In this document: positions 26,529 to 36,162 of the stretch, piece by piece
Position numbering within the stretch: position 1 is the first letter of the stretch
Layout: every line of letters starts with the position of its first letter
Origin: Clostridium fessum
Lineage (GTDB): Bacteria > Bacillota > Clostridia > Lachnospirales > Lachnospiraceae
Reading direction: 5' to 3'
DNA: 64,000 bases
NCBI RefSeq assembly: GCF_003024715.1
Contig: NZ_PYLO01000002.1
Location: forward strand, 620,001 to 684,000
Position numbers and translations under genes: made by a program
The notes under the pieces: generated by a model
What the model was told of the DNA's origin: nothing
Database searches by the model: none
Seen by the model: the letters and a program-made list of their open reading frames with translations, nothing else

Positions 26529-28403
26529 ATGAAACAATCCGCAGATTTAAAGCGTCTCCTCACCTCCATCGATCACAAAAGCTATCCGGCTTACAAGGAC
26601 GTGCGCGGCGCTTATGATTTTAATACGTATATTTTATCCATCGACCATGTACAGGGTGACCCGTTTGCGTCCCCTTCCAAGGTCAGTGTCCAGGTCCGCC
26701 ACGCGAAAGCCGGATTTCCGGCAGAGCTCTTTGATACGCCGTGGAAAAAAACAGCACTTGAAGATTACCTGCTCCGCTGTTTTTCCCGTGAAATCGGTCG
26801 TCTTTCTTTCAAGGCAAAAGGTTCTGGAAAAAGTGGTCTGATCGCCACCAGCCGCCCCGGTCAGGAGGTCCTCTCCCGGACCGCCTGCGAGATCGGAAGA
26901 AATGAGATTACAGCCCGTTTCGAGGTTGGTTTCCCGGCATTCGGGCGCACCATCAACTCCGGTGAACTGATCCGGATTTTCTTTGATTTTCTTCCAGGCT
27001 GTGTCGAAAACGTCTTTTTCTACCGCCGCCAGAACACCGCTGAAATCAAAAAACGCATCACGCTGGCAGACGATCAGCAATTTATCCGCAATGAGCTGAA
27101 ACGCTTAGACCTCGTCTCCTTCGTCGCAGACGGCTCAATCCTGCCGCGTGAAACCGGCGTCTCCGACCGTCCGATGAAGGGCAGTGTTGCGTTCCATTCC
27201 CCGGATTCCTTAAGAATCACTCTGAATCTTCCGGGACACGGTCCGATCTCCGGCATGGCAATCCACCGCGGCATCACCCTGATCGTGGGCGGCGGCTACC
27301 ACGGCAAATCCACACTGCTAAAAGCGCTGGAATCCGGCGTCTACAACCATATTCCGGGGGATGGACGTGAATATGTCATCACCGATGAAACCGCAGTCAA
27401 GCTGCGCGCCGAGGATGGACGCAGCATCAACCACGTAGATATTTCCCTCTTTATCCGGGATCTGCCGAACAAAAAAGACACCACCTGCTTTTCCACCGCC
27501 GATGCCAGCGGCAGTACCTCCCAGGCGGCAGCCGTGATCGAAAGCATTGAAGCGGGAACCCGCGCTTTCCTGATCGACGAGGACACCTCCGCTACCAACT
27601 TCATGCTGCGGGACGACCTGATGCAGCGCATCGTCAGCCGCGATAAAGAGCCGATCACCCCGTTCATCGAACGCGCCCGCGATCTCTACAAGCAGGCAGG
27701 CATCTCCACCGTCCTCGTAGCCGGAAGCTCCGGTGCCTACTTCTTCATCGCAGACACTATCATCCAGATGGATGCATACCGCCCGTTTGATATCACGGAG
27801 ATGGTAAAAAATGCCTGCGAACAGGAAGTTTCCAAACCCGCCATCCAGGCTCCTGGGTTCAAGCTCCCGACGGCTGGGCGGAAGCTGGCGGCTGGCGGAA
27901 CAGGACGGGCTGTGGGCGCGATGGCGCTGAATTTTGGCGACAGCCGCGCAGAAGCTGGAGGTGAATCTCAGGAAGAGGGCGAAAACAGCGGTCGTTCCGG
28001 ACGGTTTGGCAATCGCGGCGGCAGCGCCTCCGATGCAGGACGCTTTGAACGCGGTCGCGGAGGACGCCGCGAAGCTGACCGAAATTCGGACCGGAACACG
28101 CGTATCAAAGTCCGTGTCCACGACAAACACTCTTTCCAGGTTGCCAAAGAGCCGGTCGATCTGCGCTTCGTCGAACAGCTTGCCGACAGCGAGCAGACCG
28201 CCGCACTCGCCCAGATGGTGCGCTACTGCCTGGAAAAAGGGCTTCTGGAGCGCTGCACCGTACAGGAAACGGTTGCCACACTCTTAAAAGCCTATGAAGC
28301 AGACGGGCTCTCTGTGTTCAGCGATGCTTCATATGCCGCCATGGGACTGGCAATGCCGCGCGTGCAGGAGATTTATGCTTGTTTAAATCGTTTTAGGGGA
28401 TGA
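26529..28403 (+). CDS. Predicted ATPase of the ABC class with Arg/Gly-rich insert
   Basis: Product of 624 residues matching the ABC_ATPase family (PF09818 type), whose bacterial role is unknown. A conserved N-terminal domain (1-230) is followed by an ABC-like ATPase domain. Walker A is GGGYHGKST at about residue 254; a Walker B-like stretch lies in RAFLIDEDTSATNFM. Residues about 477-527 form a Gly/Arg/Ser-rich low-complexity segment (SGRFGNRGG, RFERGRGGRR) resembling RGG boxes of RNA-binding proteins. A helical C-terminal domain follows. A distant relative, trypanosome MRB1590, works in RNA editing, so nucleic acid binding is a reasonable guess. ATG at 26529 with CGAGGT upstream. Confidence 0.85.
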   Translation: MKQSADLKRLLTSIDHKSYPAYKDVRGAYDFNTYILSIDHVQGDPFASPSKVSVQVRHAKAGFPAELFDTPWKKTALEDYLLRCFSREIGRLSFKAKGSGKSGLIATSRPGQEVLSRTACEIGRNEITARFEVGFPAFGRTINSGELIRIFFDFLPGCVENVFFYRRQNTAEIKKRITLADDQQFIRNELKRLDLVSFVADGSILPRETGVSDRPMKGSVAFHSPDSLRITLNLPGHGPISGMAIHRGITLIVGGGYHGKSTLLKALESGVYNHIPGDGREYVITDETAVKLRAEDGRSINHVDISLFIRDLPNKKDTTCFSTADASGSTSQAAAVIESIEAGTRAFLIDEDTSATNFMLRDDLMQRIVSRDKEPITPFIERARDLYKQAGISTVLVAGSSGAYFFIADTIIQMDAYRPFDITEMVKNACEQEVSKPAIQAPGFKLPTAGRKLAAGGTGRAVGAMALNFGDSRAEAGGESQEEGENSGRSGRFGNRGGSASDAGRFERGRGGRREADRNSDRNTRIKVRVHDKHSFQVAKEPVDLRFVEQLADSEQTAALAQMVRYCLEKGLLERCTVQETVATLLKAYEADGLSVFSDASYAAMGLAMPRVQEIYACLNRFRG

Positions 28404-28416
28404 TTGGATACACAAA

Positions 28417-28446
28417 AGAGGGCTGCATTTTGCAAGCCCTCTCTTT
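28417..28446. terminator. Terminator after the ABC-class ATPase gene
   Basis: Stem AGAGGGCT/AGCCCTCT extended by GCA/TGC around a TTTT loop, followed by CTTTATATTTTT on the plus strand and TTTTG on the minus strand. It also lies downstream of the convergent nitronate monooxygenase gene. Confidence 0.8.
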
Positions 28447-28520
28447 ATATTTTTGCATTTTACACTGAACTATTTGCAAATTTCATCTTGGCTCATCCCT
28501 GAACCCTGCCAAAATCTATC

Positions 28521-29627
28521 CTACCCTTCGCACAGCGCCCGCATCACGCCCTCAACCGTCTCTATCTTCTCTGCTCTCCACGCGTTTCCGCCGCAGAAAA
28601 TCAGAGCATGATCTTCATCACCGCGGGCGGCATTGACGAGTGCCTGCGTGATGCAGTATGGGATCTTCGCCGGATCACAGTGTTCCAGACACTGGTAACA
28701 GTGTGTCACTGCCTGTCTTCCTTTTTCCAGTTCTTTTAAGAACGCATTCTTGATCGCACGTCCCGGCATGCCGACCGGACTTTTGACAATCACGATGTCC
28801 TCTTCCTTCGCATCCAGATATGCCTGCTTATATGCCATCGGTGCATCGCATTCCTCGGTTGTCACAAAACGGGTTGCCACCTGCACGCCGTCCGCGCCAA
28901 GCTCCATCTGGTGCATCACATCCGCATGGTCGTAGATGCCGCCAGCCGTCACAACCGGAATCGATTTGCCATATTTCTGCGCGTATTTTTTAACCAGCGC
29001 GATAATTCCCCGCACTTCCTCGTCATATTCCGCCTGATGGAATGTCTCGGCTGCGTGCGGCGTGTCTACCTCCAGCTCGGTCAGCTTCTCACGGTCAAAT
29101 CCCAGATGTCCGCCCGCCAGAGGTCCCTCAACGACCACCAGATCCGGTGCGGTCTGGTACTTGCGGTCCCACATCCGACAGATGACCGTCGCCGCCTTAA
29201 CGGAGGAAACGATCGGCGCAATCTTCGTCGCCGTCCCTTTCACATACTCCGGCAGGGAAACAGGAAGTCCTGCGCCCGATATGATCAGGTCAGCGCCCGC
29301 CTTGACCGCCGTTTTAACGTACTCCGCATAGTTTTTCGTTGCCACCATGATATTAAAGCCCACGATGCCGCCCTTCGCGATCGCGCGCGCCTTCTGTAAC
29401 TCTGAACCGATCGCGCGCAGGTTCGCCTCCTGCGGATGTTCGGCAAAATCCGGCTCCCGGAAACCGATCTGGGCAGTGGAAATAATGCCGATGCCGCCAG
29501 CCCCCGCCACGGCTCCTGCCAGCGAGGACAGGCTGATGCCAACCCCCATACCGCCCTGGATGATCGGAAGCTTCGCCGTCAGATCACCAATTTTCAGCGG
29601 TTTTAACTGTGATAAAATTGTACTCAT
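28521..29627 (-). CDS. Nitronate monooxygenase family FMN protein
   Basis: TIM-barrel flavoprotein of 368 residues related to 2-nitropropane dioxygenase and FabK. It shows LPIIQGGMGVGIS at the start, GPLAGGHLGF, VTAGGIYDHADVMHQMELGADGVQVATRFVTTEEC, and a Cys-rich C-terminal part (CYQCLEHCDPAKIPYC) that FabK lacks. Position as last gene of the fab cluster suggests a link to lipid metabolism. A true FabK is present upstream, so this is probably not the enoyl reductase. ATG at 29627 with AGGAGA upstream. Confidence 0.85.
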   Translation of the reverse strand: MSTILSQLKPLKIGDLTAKLPIIQGGMGVGISLSSLAGAVAGAGGIGIISTAQIGFREPDFAEHPQEANLRAIGSELQKARAIAKGGIVGFNIMVATKNYAEYVKTAVKAGADLIISGAGLPVSLPEYVKGTATKIAPIVSSVKAATVICRMWDRKYQTAPDLVVVEGPLAGGHLGFDREKLTELEVDTPHAAETFHQAEYDEEVRGIIALVKKYAQKYGKSIPVVTAGGIYDHADVMHQMELGADGVQVATRFVTTEECDAPMAYKQAYLDAKEEDIVIVKSPVGMPGRAIKNAFLKELEKGRQAVTHCYQCLEHCDPAKIPYCITQALVNAARGDEDHALIFCGGNAWRAEKIETVEGVMRALCEG

Positions 29628-29645
29628 ACGATCTCCTATATTCAC

Positions 29646-29675
29646 AAAGGGGACCGCCGCGCGGCAACCCCCTTT
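29646..29675 (-). promoter_or_regulatory. GC-rich hairpin between accDA and the nitronate monooxygenase gene
   Basis: AAAGGGG pairs with CCCCTTT, enclosing a further self-complementary GCCGC/GCGGC. It is followed on the minus strand by GTGAATATAGG, not a T-tract. It therefore looks like an intercistronic stability or partial-termination element. Confidence 0.55.
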
Positions 29676-29687
29676 CAATATCTATTT

Positions 29688-31580
29688 TTAGATTTTTCTA
29701 AAGCGTTCATACCGCTGCTCCGCGATCTCATCCGGCGTCTTTTCCGCGCAGGACTGGAAGAACTCGCGCATATGGCGGTCGATGATGCGTCCGATCTCCT
29801 CGATGTTGTCATCGGTTGCCGGCTCATCCTCGCAGATAATGCGCTCGATCATGCCAAGCTCATACAGATCCTCTGCCGTCATCTTCATGACCTTCGCCGC
29901 CTCGCTGGCTCTCTTGGCATCTTTCCACAGAATCGAAGCAAAGCCCTCCGGAGAAAGGATCGAGTAGGTCGCATTCTCCATCATCCATACCTCGTTGGAA
30001 ACCGCCAGCGCCAGTGCGCCGCCGCTGCCGCCCTGACCGGTGATAATCGCCAGAATCGGCACCTTCATATCTGACATTTCAAAGAGGTTGCGGGCAATCG
30101 CCTCGCCCTGGCCTCTCTCCTCTGCCTCCATACCCGGGAATGCACCTGGCGTATCGACAAAACAGATGATCGGACGGTTAAATTTCGCCGCCTGTTTCAT
30201 CAGACGGAGCGCCTTTCTGTATCCTTCCGGAGACGGCATGCCGAAGTTGTGCTTCATGCTGTCTTTCGGGGATTTACCTCTCTCCTGTCCAATGACCGTG
30301 ACCGGCATTCCATAGAAGGATGCCACACCGCCGATGACCGCCATATCATCGCCATAATACCGGTCGCCGTGGAACTCGGTAAAATCGTCAAACAGGATCC
30401 GGATATAATCGCTGGCGTTCAGACGTCCGGCGCTACGGGACTGGCGTACTGCCTCCCAGGCGTCTCTCTCTCGACCTGCGATCTTATTTAATGTCTTCTG
30501 GCGCATGATACCGGAGAACGGTGCTTTCCGGCTCTTTAACTTGCCTTCCGCCACAGAAGCTGCTTTTTCTGCCTTGGATGCAGATGCCGCTTCTGTGTGG
30601 TTCTCCGCCTCGTCGTTCCATTTCTCCCAGCCATGCTCCTGGCTGTGAAGCTTCAAAATCTGTCCCAGAACACGCTTCTGATCTTTTCTTTCCACGATCT
30701 GATCCACAAAACCGTGTGTCAGCTGGAACTCGGCTCTCTGGAAGCCCTCCGGGAGCTTCTGGCCGATCGTCTGCTCGATGACACGCGGACCCGCAAATCC
30801 AATCAGCGCTCCCGGCTCTACCAGGATGATATCGCCCAGGGACGCAAAGCTTGCCGTTACGCCGCCGGTGGTCGGATCCGTCATAAAGCTTATGTAGAGA
30901 AGTCCCGCCTCGGAATGACGTTTTAAGGCTGCGGAAGTTTTCGCCATCTGCATCAGGGAGATCATGCCCTCCTGCATTCTCGCGCCGCCGGAAGCCGCGT
31001 AGATGATAACCGGAAGCCGTTCCTCGGTCGCACGCTCTACCGCACGGGCAATCTTCTCTCCCATGTTGTGACCCATGCTGCTCATCAGGAAACGGGAGTC
31101 GCAGACCGCAATCACAGTCTCATAACCGTGAATCTTTCCCTTACCAGTGACAACCGCCTCATTTAACTCAGTTTTCTCTCTGGCTGCCTCAACCTTGCCC
31201 TCATAGCCCGGAAATGCAAGCGGATTGACCACAGACATCTCCTTATCCCACTCTTCAAAGGTACCTTCATCGATCAGCATCTCAATCCGGCGGTACGCAT
31301 GCATCCGGAAATATCCGCCGCAGCGCGGGCACACATACAGGTTGTCCTTGACATCCTGCACCAGAATTGGTTTCTCACATTTATTACACTTACGCCATAA
31401 AGAACGCAGACTTTCCGGCGTCATCGCCGTCGGACGGCTCGGAATCTTCTCCGGTTTTTCCTGTGCTGCCTCTGCCGCCCTTTTATCTGCTTTCGCGCTC
31501 TCCGCACGGCTTACGCCGGCAGAACCGTGGTCGTTTGTATTGATCGAAGTATACGATTTCTTAAACAGATTTTTAAACAT
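29688..31580 (-). CDS. accDA: Fused acetyl-CoA carboxylase carboxyltransferase (AccD-AccA)
   Basis: Transfers the carboxyl group from biotin to acetyl-CoA to make malonyl-CoA. One 630-residue chain carries both halves that are separate in most bacteria. AccD comes first (about 55-330) with the zinc ribbon Cys65/68/84/87, [15 protein letters not shown] and [13 protein letters not shown] Lys/Ala-rich linker (about 330-365) follows, then AccA with [37 protein letters not shown] and [12 protein letters not shown]. There is no stop or frameshift at the junction. accB and accC are not in the cluster and must be elsewhere. It lies 20 nt after fabZ. Confidence 0.93.
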   Translation of the reverse strand: MFKNLFKKSYTSINTNDHGSAGVSRAESAKADKRAAEAAQEKPEKIPSRPTAMTPESLRSLWRKCNKCEKPILVQDVKDNLYVCPRCGGYFRMHAYRRIEMLIDEGTFEEWDKEMSVVNPLAFPGYEGKVEAAREKTELNEAVVTGKGKIHGYETVIAVCDSRFLMSSMGHNMGEKIARAVERATEERLPVIIYAASGGARMQEGMISLMQMAKTSAALKRHSEAGLLYISFMTDPTTGGVTASFASLGDIILVEPGALIGFAGPRVIEQTIGQKLPEGFQRAEFQLTHGFVDQIVERKDQKRVLGQILKLHSQEHGWEKWNDEAENHTEAASASKAEKAASVAEGKLKSRKAPFSGIMRQKTLNKIAGRERDAWEAVRQSRSAGRLNASDYIRILFDDFTEFHGDRYYGDDMAVIGGVASFYGMPVTVIGQERGKSPKDSMKHNFGMPSPEGYRKALRLMKQAAKFNRPIICFVDTPGAFPGMEAEERGQGEAIARNLFEMSDMKVPILAIITGQGGSGGALALAVSNEVWMMENATYSILSPEGFASILWKDAKRASEAAKVMKMTAEDLYELGMIERIICEDEPATDDNIEEIGRIIDRHMREFFQSCAEKTPDEIAEQRYERFRKI

Positions 31581-31600
31581 CTCTTATTCAACCTCACTTA

Positions 31601-32023
31601 TTAGCCAATCATAAACGTCAGCTCTGCGGAAACAGCCAGCTTGCCATCGACGGTTGCCGTCGCACTTCCGATGCCGACCGGTCCTTTTCTCTTGATGATA
31701 TGGCACTCCAGCTTTAACTTGTCGCCCGGAACTACCTTTTTCTTGAATTTTGCGTTGTTGATTGCCCCGAAATATGCCGTCCTGCCCTTATTTCCTTCTT
31801 CACTTAAAATCGCAACCGCGCCGACCTGCGCCAGCGCCTCCACGATCAGGACGCCCGGCATGACCGGCTCCTGCGGAAAATGACCTGCAAACCACGGCTC
31901 GTTGTATGTTACATTTTTATATCCAACCGCACCCTCGCCCGGTGTCACTTCCTCGATACAGTCGATCAAAAGAAACGGATGACGGTGCGGGATGATCTCC
32001 TGGATCTCTTTAATTCCCATCAT
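31601..32023 (-). CDS. fabZ: 3-hydroxyacyl-ACP dehydratase FabZ
   Basis: Dehydrates 3-hydroxyacyl-ACP in fatty acid elongation. The product is 140 residues, hot-dog fold, with the signature [11 protein letters not shown] and the active-site stretch [20 protein letters not shown] (catalytic His and Glu). I chose the ATG at 32023 (AGAGG upstream). The open frame extends 31 codons further, but these residues do not resemble FabZ, and the usual start is just before [11 protein letters not shown]. Confidence 0.94.
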   Translation of the reverse strand: MMGIKEIQEIIPHRHPFLLIDCIEEVTPGEGAVGYKNVTYNEPWFAGHFPQEPVMPGVLIVEALAQVGAVAILSEEGNKGRTAYFGAINNAKFKKKVVPGDKLKLECHIIKRKGPVGIGSATATVDGKLAVSAELTFMIG

Positions 32024-32147
32024 AATTTCAGTTACCTCTTTCGCTTTCCCAGACATCATTTTTGTATGCTGCAAGTCTCTTCCGCCAGCTCCAGTGCGCT
32101 GCTTCCAATCATTCAATCATCCACACAAAAACGTCCTCAAATTATAT

Positions 32148-33392
32148 TTAGTCCTCAAATTTCTTGATTACCAGGCTGGCATTGACACCACCAAATCCCA
32201 GGGAGTTGGTCAGGGCATAGTGGATATCCATCGGAACACCCTCGCCCATCGTGTAATCCAGATCGCAGCCCTCGCCTGCCTCTTTTAAACCTGCGGTTGC
32301 GTGTACAAATCCATCCTCAATGGATTTCACGCAGGCGATAAACTCAACACCGCCCGCTGCACCTAAAAGATGTCCAATCATCGACTTAGTGGAGTTAATT
32401 TTTACCTTGTAAGCGTGGTCGCCCAGCGCTTTTTTCACTGCCATCGTCTCGAAGAGATCGTTATGGTGTGTACTGGTTCCATGTGCATTGATGTAATCAA
32501 TCTTCTCCGGTGCGATACCTGCATCCTTGAGCGCCATCTCCATCGCATACGCTGCGCCGCTTCCATCCTCTGCCGGGGAAGTGATGTGGAATGCATCGTT
32601 GCTTCCGCCGTAGCCGACTACCTCTGCCAGAATCTTTGCGCCACGCTTCTGCGCGTGCTCTAAGGACTCCAGAACTACGATACCAGCGCCCTCGCCCATG
32701 ACGAAACCATCGCGGTCCTTATCAAACGGACGGGATGCCGTCTCCGGGTCATCATTGGTAGAAAGAGCCGTCAGAGCCGCGAAACCTGCCATACCGAGCG
32801 GTGTGATCGCAGACTCGGTACCACCGGCTACCATCACGTCTGCCTCGCCGTACTGGATCGAGCGGAACGCCTCACCGATAGAGTTCGTACCGGTCGCACA
32901 GGCAGTTACCACGTTGATGGATTTGCCCTTTAAACCATAATGCATTGCCACATTGCCGACTGCCATGTTGCTGATCATCATCGGAACGAGCAGCGGGTTC
33001 ACGCGGTTCGGTCCTTTTTCCAGCATTTTTTTGTGCTCACGTTCCATCGCCTGTAAGCTTCCGATACCGGAACCGATGCTGGTTCCCACGCGGAACGGAT
33101 CCTCTTTTTCCATATCCAGACCCGCCTGTGCGATCGCCTCACCGGCTGCCGCTACCGCATACTGGGAAAACGGCTCCATACGTCTCGCTGCCTTCGGATC
33201 CATGTATTTCTTCGGATCAAAATCCTTCACCTCGCCTGCCAGCTTTGCCTTATAATCGGTTGTATCAAAATATGTGATCGGCGCGATACCGACTTTTTTA
33301 TCCTTTAATCCCTGCCAGAAGCTTGCTACGTCATTTCCAATCGGAGTGATCGCTCCCAGACCGGTTACTACTACACGTGTCTTATTTCCCAT
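32148..33392 (-). CDS. fabF: 3-oxoacyl-ACP synthase II
   Basis: Elongating condensing enzyme, 414 residues, thiolase fold. Catalytic Cys165 lies in VVTACATGTNS. The two His lie in INAHGTSTHHND and STKSMIGHLLGAAGG, and a GFGGVNASLV glycine loop closes the C-terminus. A copy of the dispersed repeat lies in the 159-nt gap between fabG and this gene; elsewhere in the cluster gaps are small. The ribosome binding site is GGCAGG, 8 nt before the ATG. Confidence 0.96.
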   Translation of the reverse strand: MGNKTRVVVTGLGAITPIGNDVASFWQGLKDKKVGIAPITYFDTTDYKAKLAGEVKDFDPKKYMDPKAARRMEPFSQYAVAAAGEAIAQAGLDMEKEDPFRVGTSIGSGIGSLQAMEREHKKMLEKGPNRVNPLLVPMMISNMAVGNVAMHYGLKGKSINVVTACATGTNSIGEAFRSIQYGEADVMVAGGTESAITPLGMAGFAALTALSTNDDPETASRPFDKDRDGFVMGEGAGIVVLESLEHAQKRGAKILAEVVGYGGSNDAFHITSPAEDGSGAAYAMEMALKDAGIAPEKIDYINAHGTSTHHNDLFETMAVKKALGDHAYKVKINSTKSMIGHLLGAAGGVEFIACVKSIEDGFVHATAGLKEAGEGCDLDYTMGEGVPMDIHYALTNSLGFGGVNASLVIKKFED

Positions 33393-33412
33393 CTAAAAAC
33401 CTGCCTTTCTAT

Positions 33413-33545
33413 CGTCACAGTTCACACGTTGTGCAAACTGCGACACGATTTTGCCGATGCTTCGCATTCCAAATCGGCAAAATCTGCTGCCACTACGTTA
33501 TCGTACGCCACTTTCGGTTCCAAAAGTGCCTATCTGTAAAGCACC
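33413..33545. repeat. Dispersed intergenic repeat inside the fab operon
   Basis: Occupies nearly the whole gap between fabG and fabF. The core, starting TTGCCGATGCTTCGCATTCC (33452), is nearly identical over about 40 nt to the copy at 24792-24923. The right part, CTTTCGGTTCCAAAAGTGCC (33511) onward, matches 20 of 21 bases at 10519-10539 and resembles 12213-12258. The terminal inverted repeats are more decayed than in the 24.8-kb copy. In the mRNA the core would form a hairpin. Confidence 0.75.
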
Positions 33546-33551
33546 CTTTCC

Positions 33552-34292
33552 CTACATCGCCATTCCGCCGTCCACGCACAGAACCTGTCCTGTGATGTAA
33601 GCTGCGCGGTCAGAAGCCAGAAATACGGCTGCCTGCGCTACATCCTCGGTCGTACCGAAACGTTTTAACGGAATCTGCTCGCCCATCGCCTTCTTCACAT
33701 CGTCCGGAAGAACGGCGGTCATTTCCGTATCAATAAATCCCGGTGCAATCGCGTTGACCGTGATACCACGGCTTCCAATCTCCCTTGCCACGGATTTAGT
33801 CAGTCCGATCACGCCCGCCTTGGACGCACAGTAATTTGCCTGTCCTGCATTTCCCATCACGCCGGAAACGGAGGAAATATTGATGATGCGTCCGCCCTTC
33901 TGCTTTAACATCTGGCGGGATACGTGCTTAATGCAGTTAAATGCGCCCTTTAAGTTCGTATCGATAACAGCATCAAACTCTTCCTCGCTCATCTTCATCA
34001 GAAGATTGTCACGGGTGATACCCGCATTGTTTACCAGAATATCAATTCTCTTATAGCGGCTGATAATGTCCTTTAAGAACGCCTCTGCCGCGCTGTAATC
34101 CGATACATTGCACTGAACGGCTTCCGCCTGTCCGCCTGCCTCGGTAATTTCCTTCACAACGTCCTCTGCCTTTGCCGCAGAGCCATTATAATTGACGATC
34201 ACCACAGCGCCCTCTTTCGCCATCGAAATAGCGATCTGACGGCCAATGCCGCGGCTGGCACCTGTCACAACTGCTACTTTTCCATTTAACAT
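33552..34292 (-). CDS. fabG: 3-oxoacyl-ACP reductase
   Basis: NADPH-dependent ketoacyl reductase, 246 residues, Rossmann fold SDR. NADP loop [18 protein letters not shown] at about 88-91, catalytic Ser140/141, Tyr154 and Lys158 in YCASK. The C-terminus [12 protein letters not shown] is typical of FabG. The start overlaps the end of fabD by 7 nt, suggesting coupling. Confidence 0.96.
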   Translation of the reverse strand: MLNGKVAVVTGASRGIGRQIAISMAKEGAVVIVNYNGSAAKAEDVVKEITEAGGQAEAVQCNVSDYSAAEAFLKDIISRYKRIDILVNNAGITRDNLLMKMSEEEFDAVIDTNLKGAFNCIKHVSRQMLKQKGGRIINISSVSGVMGNAGQANYCASKAGVIGLTKSVAREIGSRGITVNAIAPGFIDTEMTAVLPDDVKKAMGEQIPLKRFGTTEDVAQAAVFLASDRAAYITGQVLCVDGGMAM

Positions 34293-35218
34293 CCAAGCGC
34301 CTCCTTTACTTTGTCGATATCTTCCAGTTTCTCTATATTGAACGCCTTCGCGTTTTTGTCGATTTTACGCATGAAACCAGTCAGGGTCTTGCCCGGTCCG
34401 ATCTCAATAAATGTATCCACACCGTCTGCCAACATCTTCCGAATCGTCTGCTCCCAGCGGACGGAGGAAGAAACCTGCTTCATCAGAAGCGGCTTTACAT
34501 CGGCTGCATCGGTCACATAATCTGCCGTCACATTCGCAATATACGGAATCTCCGGTGTATGGATCTCAACGGTATCGAGTACCTTTCCAAGCTTCTCGCC
34601 AGCTCCCACTAACATCTTGGAATGAAACGGTCCGCTTACCTTTAACGGAAGAACGCGTTTTGCGCCCGCTTCCTTCAATTTCTCTCCTGCCTCGGCAACC
34701 GCCTCTGTCTTACCGGAGATAACGATCTGTCCCGGACAGTTGTAGTTGGCAATCTGCACGCCGTCGATCGGCGCAATCACCTCTTCAATCTTCTCTGCAT
34801 CCATCGCCAGTACAGCAGACATGGCACCCTGACCAACCGGGACTTCGCCCTGCATCAGGATACCTCTCTGCCGTACGGTACGGATGGCATCTTCGTCAGA
34901 CATAACGCCTGCAGCTGCCATTGCAGGATATTCTCCCAGGCTCAGACCCGCAGCCACATCCGGGCGGATTCCGGTACGTTCCATGAATACACGCATCATC
35001 GCAAGGCTGGCGGTTACCATCGCCGGCTGCGTATACTCCGTGATATTCAGACGGTCCGTCTGCTCTGGATCAAAGCAAAGATCGGTCATTGAAAATCCAA
35101 GGATCTCACTTGCTTTCTCAAACATCCCGCGTCCCGTTTCCGTTTCCTGATAAAAATCCTGTCCCATGCCAGTGGTCTGTGCGCCCTGACCCGGAAAAAT
35201 AAATGCAATTTTGCTCAT
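34286..35218 (-). CDS. fabD: Malonyl-CoA:ACP transacylase
   Basis: Loads malonyl groups on ACP. The product is 310 residues. It begins with the FabD signature [16 protein letters not shown]; the catalytic Ser93 is in GLSLGEYPA and the catalytic His in SGPFHSKML. Its stop overlaps fabG. The ribosome binding site is modest (GAGAGTGAG), with fabK 17 nt upstream. Confidence 0.95.
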   Translation of the reverse strand: MSKIAFIFPGQGAQTTGMGQDFYQETETGRGMFEKASEILGFSMTDLCFDPEQTDRLNITEYTQPAMVTASLAMMRVFMERTGIRPDVAAGLSLGEYPAMAAAGVMSDEDAIRTVRQRGILMQGEVPVGQGAMSAVLAMDAEKIEEVIAPIDGVQIANYNCPGQIVISGKTEAVAEAGEKLKEAGAKRVLPLKVSGPFHSKMLVGAGEKLGKVLDTVEIHTPEIPYIANVTADYVTDAADVKPLLMKQVSSSVRWEQTIRKMLADGVDTFIEIGPGKTLTGFMRKIDKNAKAFNIEKLEDIDKVKEALGC

Positions 35219-35235
35219 AGCGTTACACTCACTCT

Positions 35236-36162
35236 CTACTTTCTGCCCAAAAGCGCCTCCGCCTGGGCCATCATTTCTTCAATCATTTCCTTACAGGTCT
35301 GCTCTTTCTTCACCATACCTGCAATCTGTCCAGCCATGACAGTTCCGTTGTCCACGTCACCTTCCATGACTGCCTTCCGAAGCGTTCCAAGTGTTAAATA
35401 CTCCAGTTCCTCGAACGGGCGTCCCTCTTTTTCCAGCTTCAGATACTCTCTCGTCATCTTATTTCTAAGACAGCGGATCGGATGTCCGTGACTCATACCG
35501 GTTACGGTCGAATCAATGTCTTTCGCCTTGATGACTCTGTCCTTGTAAGCCTGGCTTACGATAGATTCCTTCGATACGACGAAGCGGGTTCCCATCTGGA
35601 CCGCCTCTGCGCCCAGCATAAATGCCGCCGCAATGCCGCGTCCATCTGCGATACCTCCAGCCGCAATCACCGGAATCGAAACCGCATCAACCACCTGCGG
35701 AACGAGCGTCATCGTCGTCGCCTCGCCAATGTGTCCGCCGGACTCCATGCCTTCTGCAACGACTGCATCTGCGCCGCTCTTCTCCATCAGACGTGCCTGT
35801 GCAACCGAAGCGACAACCGGAATTACCTTAATGCCGGCTTCCTTCCACATGCCCATGTATTTGCCTGGAATACCGGCGCCGGTCGTTACGACCTTGATGC
35901 CTTCTTCTACAACTACCTTTGCCACGTCATCCGCATACGGGCTCATCAGCATGACATTGACACCAAACGGCTTCTTTGTCAGCTCTCTCGCCTTGCGGAT
36001 CTCCTCGCGTACAACCTCACCTGGTGCATTGGCGCCGCCAATTAAGCCCAGACCGCCAGCTTCAGAAACGGCTGCTGCCAGATGATGTTCTGCCACCCAT
36101 GCCATGCCGCCCTGAATAATCGGGTATTCAATCCCCAACATTTCTGTGATCTTTGTTTTCAT
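35236..36162 (-). CDS. fabK: Enoyl-ACP reductase II, FMN-dependent
   Basis: Reduces enoyl-ACP in the last step of the elongation cycle, replacing FabI, and is therefore naturally insensitive to triclosan in known members. 308 residues, TIM barrel with YPIIQGGMAWVAEHHLAAAV, PFGVNVMLMSP, MESGGHIGE and IPVIAAGGIADGRGIAAAFMLGAEAVQMGTRFV phosphate-binding loops. Its ATG overlaps the acpP stop by 1 nt (TAATG). Confidence 0.94.
   Translation of the reverse strand: MKTKITEMLGIEYPIIQGGMAWVAEHHLAAAVSEAGGLGLIGGANAPGEVVREEIRKARELTKKPFGVNVMLMSPYADDVAKVVVEEGIKVVTTGAGIPGKYMGMWKEAGIKVIPVVASVAQARLMEKSGADAVVAEGMESGGHIGEATTMTLVPQVVDAVSIPVIAAGGIADGRGIAAAFMLGAEAVQMGTRFVVSKESIVSQAYKDRVIKAKDIDSTVTGMSHGHPIRCLRNKMTREYLKLEKEGRPFEELEYLTLGTLRKAVMEGDVDNGTVMAGQIAGMVKKEQTCKEMIEEMMAQAEALLGRK

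Noticed and set aside
28521-29627. Second FabK enoyl reductase
   Set aside because: The sequence fits nitronate monooxygenase better because of its longer Cys-rich C-terminus, and a clear fabK lies in the same cluster.
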